Shown here in pieces: positions 5,870-7,063 of a stretch of 7,063 nucleotides of DNA. A program made the position numbers and the translations under genes. Numbering within the stretch: the stretch's first letter is position 1; the number at the start of each line of letters is the position of its first letter. Under the pieces are notes generated by a model. The model was not told where the DNA came from and did not search any database. It saw only the letters and a list, made by a program, of their open reading frames with translations. This DNA is from Flavobacteriales bacterium. Lineage in GTDB: Bacteria > Bacteroidota > Bacteroidia > Flavobacteriales_D > Sanyastnellaceae. The DNA is taken from NCBI GenBank assembly GCA_947460525.1, contig CANHIV010000047.1:1-7063 (forward strand), read 5' to 3'.

Positions 5870-6284
5870 GATTGTAATTATAGCTTTAATTGCTTCAATT
5901 GGATTAAGCTGTTCTGACCAGAAAAGCTCCATTCAGGAAATTGAACATATAATGCAACTTCAGGCGGATGCTTGGAATGCGAAAGACATCGAAGGATTTA
6001 TGCAGCCCTATTGGCACAGTGATTCATTGCGCTTTATGGGAAAGTCTGGTGTAACCTTGGGATGGCAGGCTACCTTGCAACGCTACAAAAAGAACTACCA
6101 TCCCAATGAAATGGGAATTCTACATTTTACTGAATTGCATTTTGATCCAATTGATGCTGATGCGAATTGGGTAGATGGGAGGTGGACTTTGTACCGTGAA
6201 AAAGATACGCTGTCAGGACACTTTTCACTTTTATGGAAACGTATTGAGAATCAATGGCAAATTGTTGCCGATCATTCCAGCTGA
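5862..6284 (+). CDS. NTF2-like (DUF4440/SnoaL-type) putative lipoprotein
   Basis: This 140-residue protein starts [19 protein letters not shown], a short basic and hydrophobic signal ending at Cys17. The context GLSC is a relaxed lipobox, so lipidation is likely but not certain. The rest fits a compact NTF2-like cone fold: IEHIMQLQADAWNAKDIEGFMQPYW, FMGKSGVTLGWQATLQRYKKNY, then strands ending GHFSLLWKRIENQWQIVADHSS, the usual close of DUF4440-type domains. Family members range from small-molecule enzymes to binding proteins, and no catalytic set can be assigned. An in-frame ATG at 5808 would add 18 residues that overlap ychF and put the signal peptide inside the chain, so I chose the ATG at 5862. 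It overlaps the ychF stop by 8 bases and ends one base before the rhomboid start, indicating coupled translation. Confidence 0.8.
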   Translation: MYKIVIIALIASIGLSCSDQKSSIQEIEHIMQLQADAWNAKDIEGFMQPYWHSDSLRFMGKSGVTLGWQATLQRYKKNYHPNEMGILHFTELHFDPIDADANWVDGRWTLYREKDTLSGHFSLLWKRIENQWQIVADHSS

Positions 6285-6285
6285 T

Positions 6286-6966
6286 ATGCAAACTCCTTTG
6301 ACTTTTGGTATTATTGCCGTAACGGTTTTAATCTCTTATTTGGCTTTTGAAAGAAGAGATTGGTTCAATCGTCTTGCCTTCCATCCCTATGTTATTTTTC
6401 AAAACAAAGAATGGGACAGGTTGATTGGTCATGCCTTTGTGCATGTTGATTGGATGCACCTGGGTTTTAACATGTACACCTTTTATTCCTTTGGTGAAAT
6501 TCTTGAAACGGTATTGACGCATCCAGAAATCCTACAACAATTTCATCCCAACATGCACATGTGGTCTCCTTTTGTGGGGAAATTGTTTTTTATCCTGCTG
6601 TATTTTTTAGGAGCAATCATTGCCTCTCTGCCTAGCCTAAAAAAATACAGACCCCAATACGCGTACAGAAGTGTTGGCGCATCTGGTGCAGTAAGTGCTG
6701 TAATGATGGCCTTTATGCTATTATTCCCCACAATGGACATTGGATTTATGATGCTCATTCCCATGCCAGCTTGGATAGGTGCTTTGGTGTTTCTAGGGTT
6801 AGAGCATTATTTCAGCAAGAAAGGTCAAGGTCCTATCGCACACGATGCGCACATTTATGGCGCATTGGGTGGTATATTAATCGTTGGTATTTGGGACTAT
6901 CATTTCTATATCGACTTTATCCAAGCCGTTACTCAACAAATCTCGCATTTCTTTTTTCGTTCTTGA
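6286..6966 (+). CDS. Rhomboid family intramembrane serine protease
   Basis: This 226-residue polytopic membrane protein has the hallmark residues of active rhomboids. The nucleophile motif is GASG (Ser133), and the partner histidine motif is AHIYGALGG (His189, fitting AHxxGxxxG). The early HVDWMHLGFNM stretch (His53, His58, Asn62) corresponds to the conserved HxxxxHxxxN that stabilises the oxyanion. Hydrophobic spans lie near 5-20, 50-72, 98-116, 130-147, 153-172 and 190-210, fitting a six-helix core without extra domains. Rhomboids cut transmembrane segments of other membrane proteins; the substrate here is unknown. The ATG at 6286 is one base after the preceding stop. An in-frame ATG at 6175 would add a 37-residue stretch that merely reads the previous gene in another frame, so it was rejected. 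Its 3' end overlaps the convergent gene by 34 bases. Confidence 0.92.
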   Translation: MQTPLTFGIIAVTVLISYLAFERRDWFNRLAFHPYVIFQNKEWDRLIGHAFVHVDWMHLGFNMYTFYSFGEILETVLTHPEILQQFHPNMHMWSPFVGKLFFILLYFLGAIIASLPSLKKYRPQYAYRSVGASGAVSAVMMAFMLLFPTMDIGFMMLIPMPAWIGALVFLGLEHYFSKKGQGPIAHDAHIYGALGGILIVGIWDYHFYIDFIQAVTQQISHFFFRS

Positions 6967-7063
6967 ACGTCTTGTATAAAAGCCGCTCGATCTTTGGGCG
7001 AGATTAGCACATATCCCCACTTGTTATAATAAATGGCAATGCGTCGCAATGATGCAGCAGGCG
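6933..7063 (-). CDS. C-terminal part of a bPH_4-like PH-domain protein (partial)
   Basis: The - strand is open from the window edge to a TGA at 6933-6935, giving 42 visible residues. They include SLRRIAIYYNKWGYVLISPK followed by DRAAFIQDVQERKKKCEIC. The sequence LRRI.I.YNK....LISPKD..AFI resembles the end of the bacterial PH-like domain family bPH_4 (formerly DUF1200), which usually follows two N-terminal membrane helices in small proteins of unknown role. The start and any membrane part lie outside the window, so length and anchoring cannot be judged. The gene converges on the rhomboid gene and overlaps its last 34 bases. The reading is supported by an unbroken frame with plausible composition, but the fragment is short. 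Confidence 0.6.
   Translation of the reverse strand, partial: PAASLRRIAIYYNKWGYVLISPKDRAAFIQDVQERKKKCEIC

Noticed and set aside
6175..6285. Upstream in-frame ATG for the rhomboid gene
   Set aside because: The extra 37 residues are the preceding gene read in another frame, and the ATG at 6286 gives a normal rhomboid N-terminus one base after the previous stop.

Overview
The window looks like ordinary chromosomal sequence from a low-GC member of the Bacteroidota, probably a flavobacterium-like lineage. Four observations point there: a secreted protein with a type IX secretion (T9SS) C-terminal sorting domain, a DUF5777 beta-barrel gene beside a YceI gene, promoter-like octamers of the Bacteroidota form TAnnTTTG, and starts without Shine-Dalgarno sequences. 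No mobile element, CRISPR array, tRNA or rRNA was seen.

Layout. Positions 1-36 are the last codons of an upstream + strand gene, probably tgt, followed after 16 bases by an LptF/LptG-family permease (53-1132). A 200-base convergent gap follows. It holds a strong hairpin terminator (1172-1203) and, on the - strand, a possible very small transcription unit with its own -7 box, two nested helices and a 13-codon frame. The - strand gene at 1333-2586 encodes a T9SS-exported SGNH-hydrolase-like protein with a PKD-like domain. Only 18 bases from its start, a divergent + strand operon begins: membrane-anchored OB-fold protein (2605-3033), YceI (3061-3612) and DUF5777 putative outer-membrane barrel (3614-4516). 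It ends in a clean hairpin terminator at 4517-4541.

That terminator also serves a short convergent - strand gene (4562-4699) for a 45-residue, His-rich, single-span membrane protein. This gene is easily missed because of its size. Its start region faces that of ychF (4769-5869), and each has an identical TACATTTG box on its own strand. ychF is followed by two tightly coupled genes: an NTF2-like/DUF4440-type putative lipoprotein (5862-6284, overlapping ychF by 8 bases) and a rhomboid intramembrane protease (6286-6966) with its catalytic residues intact. The window ends inside a - strand gene with a bPH_4-like (PH-domain) C-terminus, whose 3' end overlaps the rhomboid gene by 34 bases.

Functionally this is mostly envelope biology: lipopolysaccharide transport, a secreted hydrolase, a periplasmic lipocalin-like protein with a putative outer-membrane partner, and an intramembrane protease. 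It is combined with two translation-related genes (tgt, ychF). No clearly new multi-gene system is visible. The items most worth a second look are the small - strand unit at 1172-1276, the 45-residue His-rich protein, and the OB/YceI/DUF5777 operon of unknown role.
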